Below are positions 54,032 through 62,704 of a DNA stretch of 64,000 nt, in pieces. Where the stretch lies: NCBI RefSeq assembly GCF_947499265.1, contig NZ_CANMNK010000001.1:829001-893000 (forward strand). Direction: 5' to 3'. Within the stretch, counting starts at the first letter, position 1, and each line of letters opens with the position of its first letter. The position numbers and the translations under genes were made by a program. The notes below the pieces were generated by a model. The model did not search any database. It saw nothing but the letters and a program-made list of their open reading frames with translations, and was not told the origin of the DNA. This stretch comes from an uncultured Roseobacter sp. (lineage in GTDB: Bacteria > Pseudomonadota > Alphaproteobacteria > Rhodobacterales > Rhodobacteraceae).

Positions 54032-54910
54032 ATGGCTTTGGATACGGCAAGAGATATGTCATTGTCTCGGAAGGCAATGAAGGCGGAACTGCTGGACGCA
54101 GAAACAGAGTTACGACTGGCCTATGCCTGGCGTGATGATCGCTGCGAGGAATCACTACACCGACTGATCACCGCCTACATGCGCCTTGCGATTTCGATGG
54201 CATCCAAGTTCAAGCGCTACGGCGCGCCTATGAACGATTTGATTCAGGAAGCGGGTCTGGGGCTGATGAAAGCCGCAGATAAATTCGACCCGGATCGCGG
54301 CGTGCGATTCTCGACATACGCCGTGTGGTGGATCAAAGCTTCCATCCAGGACTACGTGATGCGTAACTGGTCGATGGTGCGGACAGGGTCGACGTCGTCG
54401 CAAAAATCGCTGTTTTTCAACATGCGTCGCGTGCAGGCACGTCTTGAGCGGGAAAGTGCCGCGGCGGGTGAAACGTTGGACCGGCACCAGTTGCGCCAGA
54501 TGATTTCGACCGAGATCGGCGTGCCGCTGCATGATGTCGAGATGATGGAAGGGCGTCTGTCCGGGTCCGACTATTCGCTGAATGCGACCCAATCGACCGA
54601 GGATGAGGGGCGCGAATGGATTGATGCGCTGGAAGATGACAGCGAACAGGCCGCCGAAACGGTAGAACACCAGCATGATACCGAACAGTTGCGGGCGTGG
54701 TTGCTGCAAGCGATGAATGACCTCAACGACCGGGAGCGTTTCATCGTGAGGGAGCGCAAGTTGCGTGATCAGCCGCGTACGTTGGAAAGCCTGGGGCAGG
54801 AATTGTCTCTGAGCAAGGAACGTGTGCGCCAGCTGGAAGCCGCCGCTTTTGGCAAGATGCGCAAATCGCTTGAAAACCAATCGCGCGAAGTTCATCACTT
54901 CTTGATGTGA
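54032..54910 (+). CDS. rpoH: RNA polymerase sigma-32 family factor
   Basis: 292 residues. Region 2 has NDLIQEAGLGLMKAADKFDP near 70-89 and VRFSTYAVWWIKASIQDYVMRNW split near 92-114; the RpoH-box SQKSLFFNMRR near 123-133 is specific to sigma-32-type factors. Region 4 has LSLSKERVRQLEAAAFGKMR near 258-277. It directs heat or oxidative stress transcription. Many alphaproteobacteria have more than one RpoH; this one could be the RpoHII type, which I cannot verify. Confidence 0.93.
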   Translation: MALDTARDMSLSRKAMKAELLDAETELRLAYAWRDDRCEESLHRLITAYMRLAISMASKFKRYGAPMNDLIQEAGLGLMKAADKFDPDRGVRFSTYAVWWIKASIQDYVMRNWSMVRTGSTSSQKSLFFNMRRVQARLERESAAAGETLDRHQLRQMISTEIGVPLHDVEMMEGRLSGSDYSLNATQSTEDEGREWIDALEDDSEQAAETVEHQHDTEQLRAWLLQAMNDLNDRERFIVRERKLRDQPRTLESLGQELSLSKERVRQLEAAAFGKMRKSLENQSREVHHFLM

Positions 54911-55719
54911 CCCCAGGCATTCTAAAGTCCATCGTATGTTCTGGAGCGGTCCTTCTGGCCGCTCCATTTGCGTTTGCCGAAGCTTTGCCGGATGCGGCGC
55001 GTGGTGCGGACGTCGTTTTTCTGGGCGAGCAACATGACAACCCCGAACATCACGCGCGACAGGGTGACTGGACGGCGGCACTGGCACCCAAGGCGTTGGT
55101 CTTCGAGATGCTGACGCCGGAGCAGGCAGAGGCCGTCACGTCGGATAACCGTAAAGACGAAAACCTGCTTGAGGCGGCGCTGACCTGGACGGACTCCGGT
55201 TGGCCGGATTTCGCGATGTACTACCCGATTTTTGCTGCGGCACCTGACGCGCGGATCTATGGGGCCGGGGTTCCGCGAGATCAGGTCCGGGGTCTCATGG
55301 AGAAACCGCTGACCGAGGCTTTTGGCGCAGCGGATGCCGCGCGTTTCGGATTGGATCAGCCGCTTCCGCCTGCACAGCAAACCGAGCGCGAAGCTTTGCA
55401 GCGTGCCGCCCATTGCGACGCTTTGCCCGAGGACCTGCTGCCAATGATGGTCTCTGTTCAGCGGTTGCGTGACGCAACATTGGCGCGTGCGGCGCTGGCG
55501 GCGTTTGAGCAAACCGGCGGACCGGTGGTGGTGATCACCGGGAACGGTCACGCGCGGGCTGATTGGGGCGCGCCCTTTGTACTGCGCACGGCCCAGCCAG
55601 ACATCAACCTCTTTTCACTGGGGCAGGGCGAGGCGGGTCGCATGCCGGAGGGCGGTTTTGATGAGGCGGTGGATGGTCCCGCCGTAGACCGCGGCGACCC
55701 CTGTGACGCATTCAACTGA
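54907..55719 (+). CDS. ChaN family lipoprotein-like/heme-binding protein
   Basis: 270 residues beginning at a GTG that overlaps the rpoH stop as GTGA. The N-terminus MTPGILKSIVCSGAVLLAAP is a Sec signal peptide, cleaved probably after FAFA; no lipobox is obvious. VVFLGEQHDNPEHHARQ near 35-51 and VITGNGHARADWGAP near 200-214 are the ChaN hallmarks. The family is periplasmic or membrane-attached and has been linked to heme and iron binding. The coupling to a stress sigma factor is notable. Confidence 0.85.
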   Translation: MTPGILKSIVCSGAVLLAAPFAFAEALPDAARGADVVFLGEQHDNPEHHARQGDWTAALAPKALVFEMLTPEQAEAVTSDNRKDENLLEAALTWTDSGWPDFAMYYPIFAAAPDARIYGAGVPRDQVRGLMEKPLTEAFGAADAARFGLDQPLPPAQQTEREALQRAAHCDALPEDLLPMMVSVQRLRDATLARAALAAFEQTGGPVVVITGNGHARADWGAPFVLRTAQPDINLFSLGQGEAGRMPEGGFDEAVDGPAVDRGDPCDAFN

Positions 55720-55791
55720 TACCGGGGGGCTGGCAGTCCCGCAGCGGGCGGCATATGCTCTGCGCGAACATCGACCGGACAAGGGCGCATC

Positions 55792-56985
55792 ATGCTGACC
55801 GGAAAACATATTTTGCTCATCATCGGGGGCGGTATTGCCGCCTTCAAATCGCTCGACCTGATCCGGCGCTTGCGGGAACGTGGTGCGACGGTGACACCGG
55901 TCCTGACAAAGGCGGGGGAAGAGTTCGTAACGCCGCTGTCTGTCTCCGCTTTGGCGGGGCGTAAGGTCTATCGCGATCTCTTCGATCTGACCGATGAGGC
56001 CGAGATGGGCCACATCCAGCTCAGTCGCGTTGCCGATCTGGTGGTCGTCGCCCCGGCCACCGCGGACCTGATGGCCAAAATGACCAGTGGTGCGGCGAAT
56101 GATCTTGCCAGCACGCTTTTGCTCGCCACCGACACGCCGGTTCTGATTGCGCCAGCGATGAATGTGCGCATGTGGCAACACCCCGCAACGCAGCGTAACC
56201 TCACTGTGCTAAAGGCCGATGGTGTCACCGTGGTTGGGCCGAACGATGGCGACATGGCCTGCGGTGAGTTCGGGCCCGGGCGTATGGCGGAACCCCTCGA
56301 AATCGTCGCGGCCATTCAGGCGCATCTCGCCGCCGGGCCGTTGGCCGGAAAACGGATTCTTGTCACCTCTGGGCCGACGCATGAACCTATCGACCCTGTG
56401 CGCTACATCGCCAACCGATCCTCCGGCGCGCAGGGCACGGCAATCGCGCGCGCCCTGTCGGCGTCGGGTGCGACGGTGATTTTTGTGACCGGACCGGCGG
56501 ATGTCCCGCCCCCCGAAGGGGTTGAGGTCCTGCGGGTGCAGACCGCTCAGGAAATGCTCGACACGGTCATGGGGGCGCTGCCGGTGGATGCTGGTGTCTT
56601 CACGGCAGCCGTGGCCGATTGGCGGGTCGCCGAGGCTAGTGACCGTAAGTTGAAAAAAACCAAGGATGGCCTGCCCAGTCTGGAATTTGCCGAAAACCCC
56701 GACATCTTGCAGCAGGTGGCCCAGATGAAAGAGGGCCGCCCGGAATTGGTTGTTGGCTTTGCGGCTGAAACGAACGATGTGATTGAGAACGCCACGGCCA
56801 AAAGGCAGCGCAAGGGGTGCGACTGGATCGTGGCCAATGATGTCTCCACCGCCAGCGGCGTCATGGGCGGCACCGACAATACTGTCGTGGTGATCGACAG
56901 CAAGGGCGCGGAGAACTGGCCGAAAATGGCCAAGGCAGAGGTCGCCAGACGGCTGGCGGCGCGCATCACGCGTGCGTTGGTCTGA
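55792..56985 (+). CDS. coaBC: Phosphopantothenoylcysteine decarboxylase/phosphopantothenate-cysteine ligase
   Basis: 397 residues. The CoaC flavodoxin-like domain starts [20 protein letters not shown], and [19 protein letters not shown] and [17 protein letters not shown] carry the known FMN and substrate motifs. The CoaB domain starts at about 185 with [20 protein letters not shown] and [14 protein letters not shown]. It makes 4'-phosphopantetheine for coenzyme A. It leads a group of dut and a MoeB-like gene. Confidence 0.97.
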   Translation: MLTGKHILLIIGGGIAAFKSLDLIRRLRERGATVTPVLTKAGEEFVTPLSVSALAGRKVYRDLFDLTDEAEMGHIQLSRVADLVVVAPATADLMAKMTSGAANDLASTLLLATDTPVLIAPAMNVRMWQHPATQRNLTVLKADGVTVVGPNDGDMACGEFGPGRMAEPLEIVAAIQAHLAAGPLAGKRILVTSGPTHEPIDPVRYIANRSSGAQGTAIARALSASGATVIFVTGPADVPPPEGVEVLRVQTAQEMLDTVMGALPVDAGVFTAAVADWRVAEASDRKLKKTKDGLPSLEFAENPDILQQVAQMKEGRPELVVGFAAETNDVIENATAKRQRKGCDWIVANDVSTASGVMGGTDNTVVVIDSKGAENWPKMAKAEVARRLAARITRALV

Positions 56986-57014
56986 CACACCGCGGCGGTC
57001 AAAGGGTTGAGAGA

Positions 57015-57467
57015 TTGGTTCAGATCAAACTGACATGGCTCAAGGGAGCGGACCAATCGGTGTCCTTGCCGGGCTATCAAACCGCGGGGGCCGCGGGGGC
57101 CGATGTGCGCGCCAATCTGCCGGACGGTGACGCGCAAATTGCGCCGGGCGACAGGGCCTTGATCCCGACCGGTCTGCAGATGGAGATCCCCGAAGGCTAT
57201 GAGGTTCAGGTCCGTCCACGCTCCGGCCTGGCGCTAAAACACGGGATCATGCTGGTGAACAGCCCAGGCACGATCGACAGCGACTATCGTGGTCCCGTGG
57301 GCATCATCGTGATGAACGCGGGTCAGGAACCCTTTGTGGTGACACATGGGATGCGCATCGCACAGCTTGTTGTCGCCCCCGTTGTTCAGGGTGATTTTTC
57401 GATTGCTGGCAGCTTGAGTGAGACCGACCGGGGCGCCGGCGGCTTCGGGTCGACCGGGAGAGGCTGA
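57015..57467 (+). CDS. dut: dUTP diphosphatase
   Basis: 150 residues from a TTG at 57015. The five trimeric dUTPase motifs are visible: [44 protein letters not shown] and [13 protein letters not shown] at the C-terminus, which closes over the active site. It hydrolyses dUTP to dUMP, keeping uracil out of DNA. Its TGA overlaps the ATG of the next gene as TGATG. Confidence 0.95.
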   Translation: MVQIKLTWLKGADQSVSLPGYQTAGAAGADVRANLPDGDAQIAPGDRALIPTGLQMEIPEGYEVQVRPRSGLALKHGIMLVNSPGTIDSDYRGPVGIIVMNAGQEPFVVTHGMRIAQLVVAPVVQGDFSIAGSLSETDRGAGGFGSTGRG

Positions 57468-58528
57468 TGCTGCTGGTTTTCATTCTGGCGGCCGCGTTCT
57501 GGGCGCTTGGTGCGTCCATGGGGGTGCCACGGACAACCCGCGCCGCCGTGATCGCGGTGCTCTATGTGGGTGTTCTGATCATCCAGGTGACCCTGCCCGC
57601 TGGCACCCCACTGCGCATGGCAACAGGGGAAAGCCCCGCCCCCTGGTTGATCCTTGGCGGCTTTGCCTTGCTCATCTTCGGGTATCGTCGCGGTCTGCGC
57701 GCTCTGCGTGCCCGCGCAGATAAAAACGAGGCCGCTGCTGAGGCAGTCGCGCCAAAACCGGGATTCAGCGAAACCGAGTTGAACCGATATGCACGGCATA
57801 TTGTGCTGCGCGAGATCGGCGGCCCCGGCCAGAAGAAGCTGAAAGAGGCGCGGGTTCTGGTGATCGGTGCGGGCGGTCTTGGCGCGCCCGCCCTGCAATA
57901 TCTGGCGGCCACGGGCGTCGGTACAATCGGGGTCATCGACGATGATCTGGTGGAGAACGCCAATCTGGCCCGGCAGGTGATCCATAAGGATAACGCGATT
58001 GGTACGCCGAAAGTATTCTCTGCGCAGGCGGAAATGCTGGCACAGAATCCACATATCGTGGTGCGCCCCTATCACCGACGGCTGACGGATGAGATCGCAG
58101 CGGAGCTTTTTGCGGATTACGATCTGGTGCTGGACGGCACCGACAATTTCGACACACGCTATCTGGTCAACCAAACGGCGGTGGCACAGGGCATCCCGCT
58201 GATCTCCGGGGCGCTCAGCCAGTGGGAAGGGCAATTGAGCGTTTTTGATCCAAGCGCAGATGCGCCCTGCTACCAATGCGTTTTCCCGCAAGCGCCAGCG
58301 CCGGAGTTGGCCCCGTCCTGTGCCGAGGCCGGTGTCCTGAGCCCATTGCCCGGTGTTGTCGGGGCGATGATGGCCGCAGAGGCGGTCAAAATCATCACCG
58401 GCGCGGGCACGGCCTTGCGGGGTCAGATGGTGATTTATGATGCGCTCTACGGTGAAAGCCGGACCATTGCGATCACCCGCCGCGCGGACTGCCCGACCTG
58501 CGGCGGTGCCGAGGCGCAGACCGGATAA
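57467..58528 (+). CDS. MoeB/ThiF/HesA family adenylyltransferase with N-terminal membrane segments
   Basis: 353 residues. Residues 1-~75 hold three hydrophobic segments (about 1-20, 25-46 and 57-75) not found in typical MoeB. The E1-like domain follows: SETELNRYARHIVLREIGG, VIGAGGLGAPALQYLAATGVG with the nucleotide-binding loop, DDLVENANLARQ, TDNFDTRYLVN, catalytic-Cys-type SCAEAGVLSPLPGVVG, and zinc cysteines CYQC and CPTC near the C-terminus. It should adenylate the C-terminal Gly of MoaD- or ThiS-like proteins. No rhodanese domain is present. Confidence 0.9.
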   Translation: MLLVFILAAAFWALGASMGVPRTTRAAVIAVLYVGVLIIQVTLPAGTPLRMATGESPAPWLILGGFALLIFGYRRGLRALRARADKNEAAAEAVAPKPGFSETELNRYARHIVLREIGGPGQKKLKEARVLVIGAGGLGAPALQYLAATGVGTIGVIDDDLVENANLARQVIHKDNAIGTPKVFSAQAEMLAQNPHIVVRPYHRRLTDEIAAELFADYDLVLDGTDNFDTRYLVNQTAVAQGIPLISGALSQWEGQLSVFDPSADAPCYQCVFPQAPAPELAPSCAEAGVLSPLPGVVGAMMAAEAVKIITGAGTALRGQMVIYDALYGESRTIAITRRADCPTCGGAEAQTG

Positions 58529-58611
58529 GCGCGTTCACGGCCAGTGTGACACCACTGCGGGTTGTGCATCCTGTGGTGCAGACCTAGCTTGTCAGGCAAA
58601 GGAGAGCCGCC

Positions 58612-60627
58612 ATGACCAACCCATTGCTCCAGGACTGGAACACCCCTTTTCAGATCGCGCCTTTTGATCAGATCAAGGACGAGGATTTCGCGCCCGCTAT
58701 GGAGGAGGCGCTGGCACAGCACCGTGTAGAAATTAATGCCATCGCAGGTGCGGATGAGCCCGCCAGCTTTGCCAATACGGTTGAGGCGCTGGAAGCTGCG
58801 GGCAAAGCGCTGGACAAGGTGTTGGGCGCGTTCTTCACCGTCGCGGGGGCCGACAGCAACCCCGCCCGCGAAGAGCTGCAACGGCAATTCTCTCCGAAAC
58901 TGGCGGCGCATTTTTCCGAGATTTCGGGCAACAAGGCGCTTTTTGCGCGGGTGGCGCAGGTTTGGGAAAGCAAAAGCACATTGAATCTCACGGATGAAGA
59001 AGAACGGGTTCTGATGCTGACACATCTGGGGTTTGTTCGGGCCGGGGCCGCGCTGACCGGCACGGACGAGGCGCGGATGAAGGAGATCAAGGCGCGGCTG
59101 GCCGTTTTGGGCACTGAGTTCACCCAGAACCTGCTCGCGGATGAGCGCGATTGGTTCATGCCGTTGGGTGAGGATGATCTGGACGGCCTGCCGGAATTTG
59201 TTGTCAGCGCGGCCCGTGCTGCCGGTGACGAAAAGGACGCGGACGGGCCGGTTGTGACCCTGTCGCGTTCCTTGATTGTGCCGTTTCTGCAGTTCTCGAA
59301 CCGGCGCGACCTGCGCGAGAAAGCGTTCAACGCCTGGACCGCACGGGGGGCCAACGGTGGGCAAACCGACAACCGTGAAATTGCGACGGAGATTTTGGCC
59401 CTGCGCGAGGAGCGTGCCAAGCTTTTGGGGTATGACAGTTTTGCCGCCTACAAGCTGGAACCTGAGATGGCGAAGACACCGGAGGCTGTGCGTGACCTTT
59501 TGATGGCGGTCTGGGAGCCCGCGCGCGCCCAAGCTAATGCGGATGCTGAGATCCTGACCCGCATGATGCAGGAAGATGGCGTGAACGGCCCATTGGCCCC
59601 CTGGGATTGGCGCTATTACTCGGAAAAACGCCGCGTTGCGGAGCATGATCTGGATGAGGCGGCTCTCAAGCCATATTTCCAACTCGATCGGATGATTGAC
59701 GCCTCTTTTGCCTGTGCGACGCGGCTCTTTGGTTTGGCGTTCCGGCCGCTGGATGTGCCGCTTTACCACCCGGATTGCCGGGCTTGGGAGGTCACACGCG
59801 ACGGTGAACATGTGGCGGTTTTCATTGGCGATTACTTCGCGCGCGGCTCGAAGCGGTCCGGTGCCTGGTGTTCTGCGATGCGGTCGCAGGCGAAGTTTCC
59901 ACAAAAACAGGCGCCAGTCGTGATCAATGTGTGTAATTTCGCCAAGGGCGACCCTGCGTTGTTGTCCTATGACGACGCGCGCACGCTTTTTCACGAGTTT
60001 GGTCACGCCTTGCACCAGATGCTGTCGAATGTGACCTATGAAAGCATCTCCGGAACGTCCGTCGCGCGTGATTTCGTGGAATTGCCAAGCCAGCTTTATG
60101 AGCACTGGCTCGAAGTGCCACAGGTGCTGTCTGAATTTGCCACCCATGCGGACACCGGCGCGCCAATGCCACAGGAGATGCTGGATAAGGTTCTGGCCGC
60201 GGCCACTTACGACATGGGATTCCAAACCGTCGAATATGTGGCCTCTGCGCTGGTCGATCTGGCGTTCCACGATGGCCCTGCGCCCAAGGATCCGATGGCG
60301 AAACAGCGCGAGGTGCTGGAGGCGCTGGGGATGCCCGCCGCCATCACGATGCGTCACGCCACGCCGCATTTCGCCCATGTCTTTGCGGGCGACGGGTATT
60401 CCAGCGGCTACTACAGCTACATGTGGTCCGAGGTGATGGATGCAGACGCATTCGAGGCCTTTGAGGAGGCGGGTGGGCCGTTTGATCCCGAACGCGCGGC
60501 AGCCTTGGAAGAACATATTCTCTCCACTGGTGGCAGCAGGGATGCCGCCGAGCTTTACACCGCGTTTCGCGGGCGTCTGCCGGGCGTTGAGGCCTTGTTG
60601 AAAGGGCGGGGCCTGGCGACAGCGTAA
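58612..60627 (+). CDS. M3 family oligopeptidase (Dcp/PrlC-like)
   Basis: 671 residues from the ATG at 58612 with AAAGGAGAG upstream. HEFGH at residues 461-465 gives the catalytic Glu and two zinc His; the third ligand is expected in TSVARDFVELPSQLYEHW near 480-497. The N-terminal half is helical, as in the closed-channel M3 fold. It hydrolyses short peptides in the cytoplasm. Length and motifs fit Dcp or oligopeptidase A; the exact type is open. Confidence 0.95.
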   Translation: MTNPLLQDWNTPFQIAPFDQIKDEDFAPAMEEALAQHRVEINAIAGADEPASFANTVEALEAAGKALDKVLGAFFTVAGADSNPAREELQRQFSPKLAAHFSEISGNKALFARVAQVWESKSTLNLTDEEERVLMLTHLGFVRAGAALTGTDEARMKEIKARLAVLGTEFTQNLLADERDWFMPLGEDDLDGLPEFVVSAARAAGDEKDADGPVVTLSRSLIVPFLQFSNRRDLREKAFNAWTARGANGGQTDNREIATEILALREERAKLLGYDSFAAYKLEPEMAKTPEAVRDLLMAVWEPARAQANADAEILTRMMQEDGVNGPLAPWDWRYYSEKRRVAEHDLDEAALKPYFQLDRMIDASFACATRLFGLAFRPLDVPLYHPDCRAWEVTRDGEHVAVFIGDYFARGSKRSGAWCSAMRSQAKFPQKQAPVVINVCNFAKGDPALLSYDDARTLFHEFGHALHQMLSNVTYESISGTSVARDFVELPSQLYEHWLEVPQVLSEFATHADTGAPMPQEMLDKVLAAATYDMGFQTVEYVASALVDLAFHDGPAPKDPMAKQREVLEALGMPAAITMRHATPHFAHVFAGDGYSSGYYSYMWSEVMDADAFEAFEEAGGPFDPERAAALEEHILSTGGSRDAAELYTAFRGRLPGVEALLKGRGLATA

Positions 60628-60628
60628 G

Positions 60629-61561
60629 TCAGTAGCCGCTGGTGCGGTCTACCAAATGCAGGAATGGCTCCCCGATTTCACCCCGGCGGATGTTTTCCGC
60701 GATCACCTGAGAGGCGGTATGAGGCCGCGTATCCGCCGCAACATGCGGCGTTACGGTGACACCGGGATGGGCCCAGAACGGGTGATCTGCGGGCAGCGGT
60801 TCGGTGCGGAAAACGTCCAGCGTTGCCTGCGCGATCTGACCTGTGTTCAACGCATCAATCAGTGCTTGATCGTCAATGAGCGGCCCGCGCCCGGGATTGA
60901 TGACAAAGGCCCCTTTGGGCAGGTGCGCGATGGCCGCGGCATCAAGGATGTTTTCCGTGGCGGGCGTGTCAGGCAGCAGCAGGATCAGGATTTCGGCCTG
61001 AGATAGCGCCAATTCCAGCCCGTCCTCGCCATGATGCATCGCAACACCGGGAATGGATTTTTCGCGCCTGCTCCACCCACGCACTTTGAAACCAAGCGTC
61101 AGCAATACCTCTGCCACAGCGCTGCCAAGCGCGCCCATGCCCAGAATGCAGACCGTTCTTTGCGCGGCGAGCGGTGGTGTCCGCGGTGCCCATGCGTGAT
61201 CGGGATTGACGATGTAGCGGTCCAGCCCCAGATGATAGCGCATCACATGGCCCACAACCCATTCCGTCATGGATTTGGTCATGCCCGGATCAACCATACG
61301 TGCCAGCGGGATCTTCAGAGTTGGGTTGTTGACGACGGCTTCGACCCCAGCCCAGAGGTTCAATACGGCCTTGGCCCGCGTGTAGGGTGCGAAATCCTGC
61401 AGCGGTGAATTTGGGGCATAGACGATGTAATCGACATCCTCGGGCCGGAAATCGGTGGCCAGTTGAACATCCAGATCCAGCGCGGCAAAGGCGTCGGTTA
61501 AGGGCGCGCGGTATGTTTCCCACCTGTCGACATGGGCCGCGAACAAGACGTTAATGGGCAT
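60629..61561 (-). CDS. ghrA: Glyoxylate/hydroxypyruvate reductase A (D-2-hydroxyacid dehydrogenase)
   Basis: 310 residues. NAD(P)-binding VCILGMGALGSAVAEVLLTLGF near 137-158 is followed by RGWSRREKS, a basic loop favouring NADPH. Catalytic residues are in VINPGRGPLIDDQAL (Arg near 226), DVFRTEPLP (Glu) and VTPHVAADTRP (His). It reduces glyoxylate or hydroxypyruvate. The gene runs convergently to the M3 peptidase gene and precedes nothing on its own strand but shares direction with rodA and mrdA. Confidence 0.92.
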   Translation of the reverse strand: MPINVLFAAHVDRWETYRAPLTDAFAALDLDVQLATDFRPEDVDYIVYAPNSPLQDFAPYTRAKAVLNLWAGVEAVVNNPTLKIPLARMVDPGMTKSMTEWVVGHVMRYHLGLDRYIVNPDHAWAPRTPPLAAQRTVCILGMGALGSAVAEVLLTLGFKVRGWSRREKSIPGVAMHHGEDGLELALSQAEILILLLPDTPATENILDAAAIAHLPKGAFVINPGRGPLIDDQALIDALNTGQIAQATLDVFRTEPLPADHPFWAHPGVTVTPHVAADTRPHTASQVIAENIRRGEIGEPFLHLVDRTSGY

Positions 61562-61564
61562 TGG

Positions 61565-62704
61565 CTACCTCAACCGGTGAACATGGGCGCTTTGCATCAG
61601 GCCAAAGGCCAGCATCAGCACCAGCATCGCAGAGCCGCCATAGCTGACCAGCGGCAGCGGGACGCCCACAACCGGCGCCATGCCCATGACCATGGACATA
61701 TTGACCGCGAAGAACAAAAAGAAGTTCAGCGCGATGCCGAGGGTCAGCAGCGAAGAGAAGCGATCCTTGTTCATCAGAGCAGACCAGACGCAGAAAATGA
61801 TGATTAGCGCATAGAGCCCCAGCAACCAGACGCCGCCCAGAAACCCGAACTCTTCGGCGAGCGTGGTAAAGATGAAATCGGTGTGTTTTTCAGGCAGAAA
61901 GTTCAACCGGCTTTGGGTGCCTTGCATGAACCCGCGCCCGGTCCAGCCGCCCGAACCCAACGCGATTTTGGATTGCGTGATGTGATAGCCCGCGCCCAGC
62001 GGGTCGGAACTGGGGTCCAGAAAGGTGTCGATGCGGCGGAACTGGTAATCCTTGATCAATTGCCACGGCGTGCCGCGCGACTGAAAGACCGTCGCGATCA
62101 GCCCGATGACGCTGGCCAGGACAGCCGCGAAATAGGCCCAATGCACGCCAGCCAGGAACATCAAACCGCCACCAGCGGCGAGCAGAAGGATGGACGTGCC
62201 AAGGTCCGGCTGGCGCAAGACCAGGAATGTGGGGATGATGATGATCAAAACCGGCAGGATGACCCAAAATGGATGGGATGTCTTTTTGACGGGCAGCCAA
62301 TCGTAATAGGCCGCCAGAAACATCACCAGCGTGATTTTCATCAATTCGGACGGTTGCAGGCGCATGAACCCCAGATCGATCCACCGCTGCGCGCCCATGC
62401 CAACGGTGCCGAAAAGTTCAACCGCCACCAGCAGGGCCACTGTGCCGAGATAGGCGATGCCCGCAAGCGACCGCCAAAACCAGATTGGCACCATGGCGAC
62501 ACCGATCATCAGCACAAACCCCATCACGAAACGCTTCATTTGCGGTTCGGCCCACGGGCTGAAAGAACCGCCCGCAACGGAGTAGAGCATCAGGAAACCA
62601 GCGCCTGAAATCGATGCCAGCAAAATCGCCACGGGCCAGTTCAGATAGAGTATCTTGCGCAACCCGGTTGGTGCGGTTTTGACGGCATATTCAAGATAGC
62701 TCAT
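61565..62704 (-). CDS. rodA: Rod shape-determining protein RodA (SEDS glycosyltransferase)
   Basis: 379 residues with about ten transmembrane segments. MRLQPSELMKITLVMFLAAYYD near 138-159 and RQPDLGTSILLLAAGGGLMFLAG near 194-216 are typical SEDS stretches, and the C-terminus has VGVPLPLVSYGGSAMLVLM near 352-370. It polymerises glycan strands during cell elongation with PBP2, encoded directly upstream (mrdA) with a four-base overlap. Confidence 0.96.
   Translation of the reverse strand: MSYLEYAVKTAPTGLRKILYLNWPVAILLASISGAGFLMLYSVAGGSFSPWAEPQMKRFVMGFVLMIGVAMVPIWFWRSLAGIAYLGTVALLVAVELFGTVGMGAQRWIDLGFMRLQPSELMKITLVMFLAAYYDWLPVKKTSHPFWVILPVLIIIIPTFLVLRQPDLGTSILLLAAGGGLMFLAGVHWAYFAAVLASVIGLIATVFQSRGTPWQLIKDYQFRRIDTFLDPSSDPLGAGYHITQSKIALGSGGWTGRGFMQGTQSRLNFLPEKHTDFIFTTLAEEFGFLGGVWLLGLYALIIIFCVWSALMNKDRFSSLLTLGIALNFFLFFAVNMSMVMGMAPVVGVPLPLVSYGGSAMLVLMLAFGLMQSAHVHRLR

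Noticed and set aside
58447-60516. 689-codon minus-strand open frame
   Set aside because: It is the antisense shadow of the M3 peptidase gene; composition rich in Arg, His and Gln and no recognisable domains, while the plus strand has HEFGH and a good ribosome site.
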